NCBI GenBank assembly: GCA_905234715.1
Contig: CAJOJI010000021.1
Coordinates: forward strand, 21,323 to 56,429
Reading direction: 5' to 3'
Origin: an uncultured Saccharofermentans sp.
Lineage (GTDB): Bacteria > Bacillota > Clostridia > Saccharofermentanales > Saccharofermentanaceae
Length of the DNA: 35,107 nucleotides
The notes beneath the pieces were generated by a model. It was not told the origin of the DNA and searched no databases. It was given only the letters and a program-made list of their open reading frames with translations. This document shows, piece after piece, positions 35,101 to 35,107 of the stretch (its first letter is position 1; each line of letters opens with the position of its first letter). Position numbers and translations under genes: made by a program.

Positions 35101-35107
35101 AATCTTT

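Overview
The window looks like a chromosomal piece from an anaerobic, low-to-mid GC member of the Clostridia (Bacillota). The evidence is gene order: miaB-mutS-mutL-miaA followed by lexA; asp23-amaP-DUF2273-nusB; and xseA-xseB-ispA-dxs-nadK-argR-recN. All are classic Firmicutes neighbourhoods. I cannot name a genus from sequence alone. I see no rRNA, tRNA, insertion sequence, prophage or CRISPR array. No gene-free stretch exceeds 300 bases.

Layout. 1-4.0 kb: poorly known genes (a zinc-ribbon fragment, a hypothetical, a zinc-ribbon membrane protein with a Asp/Tyr/Trp tail, a TerB-like protein), then a reverse-strand fusion of a VTT membrane domain with a PlsC-type acyltransferase. 4.1-6.1 kb: a Fur-family regulator with its own promoter and a leader palindrome, convergent with a broken D-Ala-D-Ala carboxypeptidase. 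6.2-13.3 kb: miaB-mutS-mutL-miaA, overlapping genes for tRNA A37 modification and mismatch repair. 13.4-15.4 kb: lexA (reverse) with a LexA-like operator over its -35 element, a divergent HTH-like gene and a small membrane protein. 15.4-20.1 kb: gdhA as a single unit, then an LCP cell-wall ligase followed by a membrane protein whose N-terminal PP2C-like fold has lost its metal ligands. 20.1-22.2 kb: lysC (reverse) and a YqeG-type HAD phosphatase. 22.2-33 kb: efp, then a long forward run from asp23 to recN and a membrane protein. 32.5-35.1 kb: reverse-strand lgt-like gene, Gln/Pro-rich membrane protein and RluA pseudouridine synthase, then the start of a membrane-anchored protein cut by the window edge.

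Working together, the genes cover DNA repair and the SOS response (mutS, mutL, lexA, recN, xseA, xseB), isoprenoid precursor synthesis (dxs, ispA), the cell envelope (LCP, Dac, Asp23/AmaP, PlsC-like) and nitrogen/amino-acid metabolism (gdhA, lysC, argR).

Five genes carry single-base frameshifts (zinc-ribbon protein, dac, mutS 3' end, yqeG 5' end, lgt-like), and the last gene closes abruptly in a GC-rich edge. Restoring one base in each gives a complete family-like protein, so I read most of these as sequence errors rather than decay. The most biologically interesting items are the apparently dead PP2C-like/SH3b protein beside the LCP gene, the VTT-PlsC-zinc-ribbon fusion, the LexA operator layout, and an orphan promoter facing a non-coding stretch at 13.3 kb. 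I did not find a clearly new multi-gene system.
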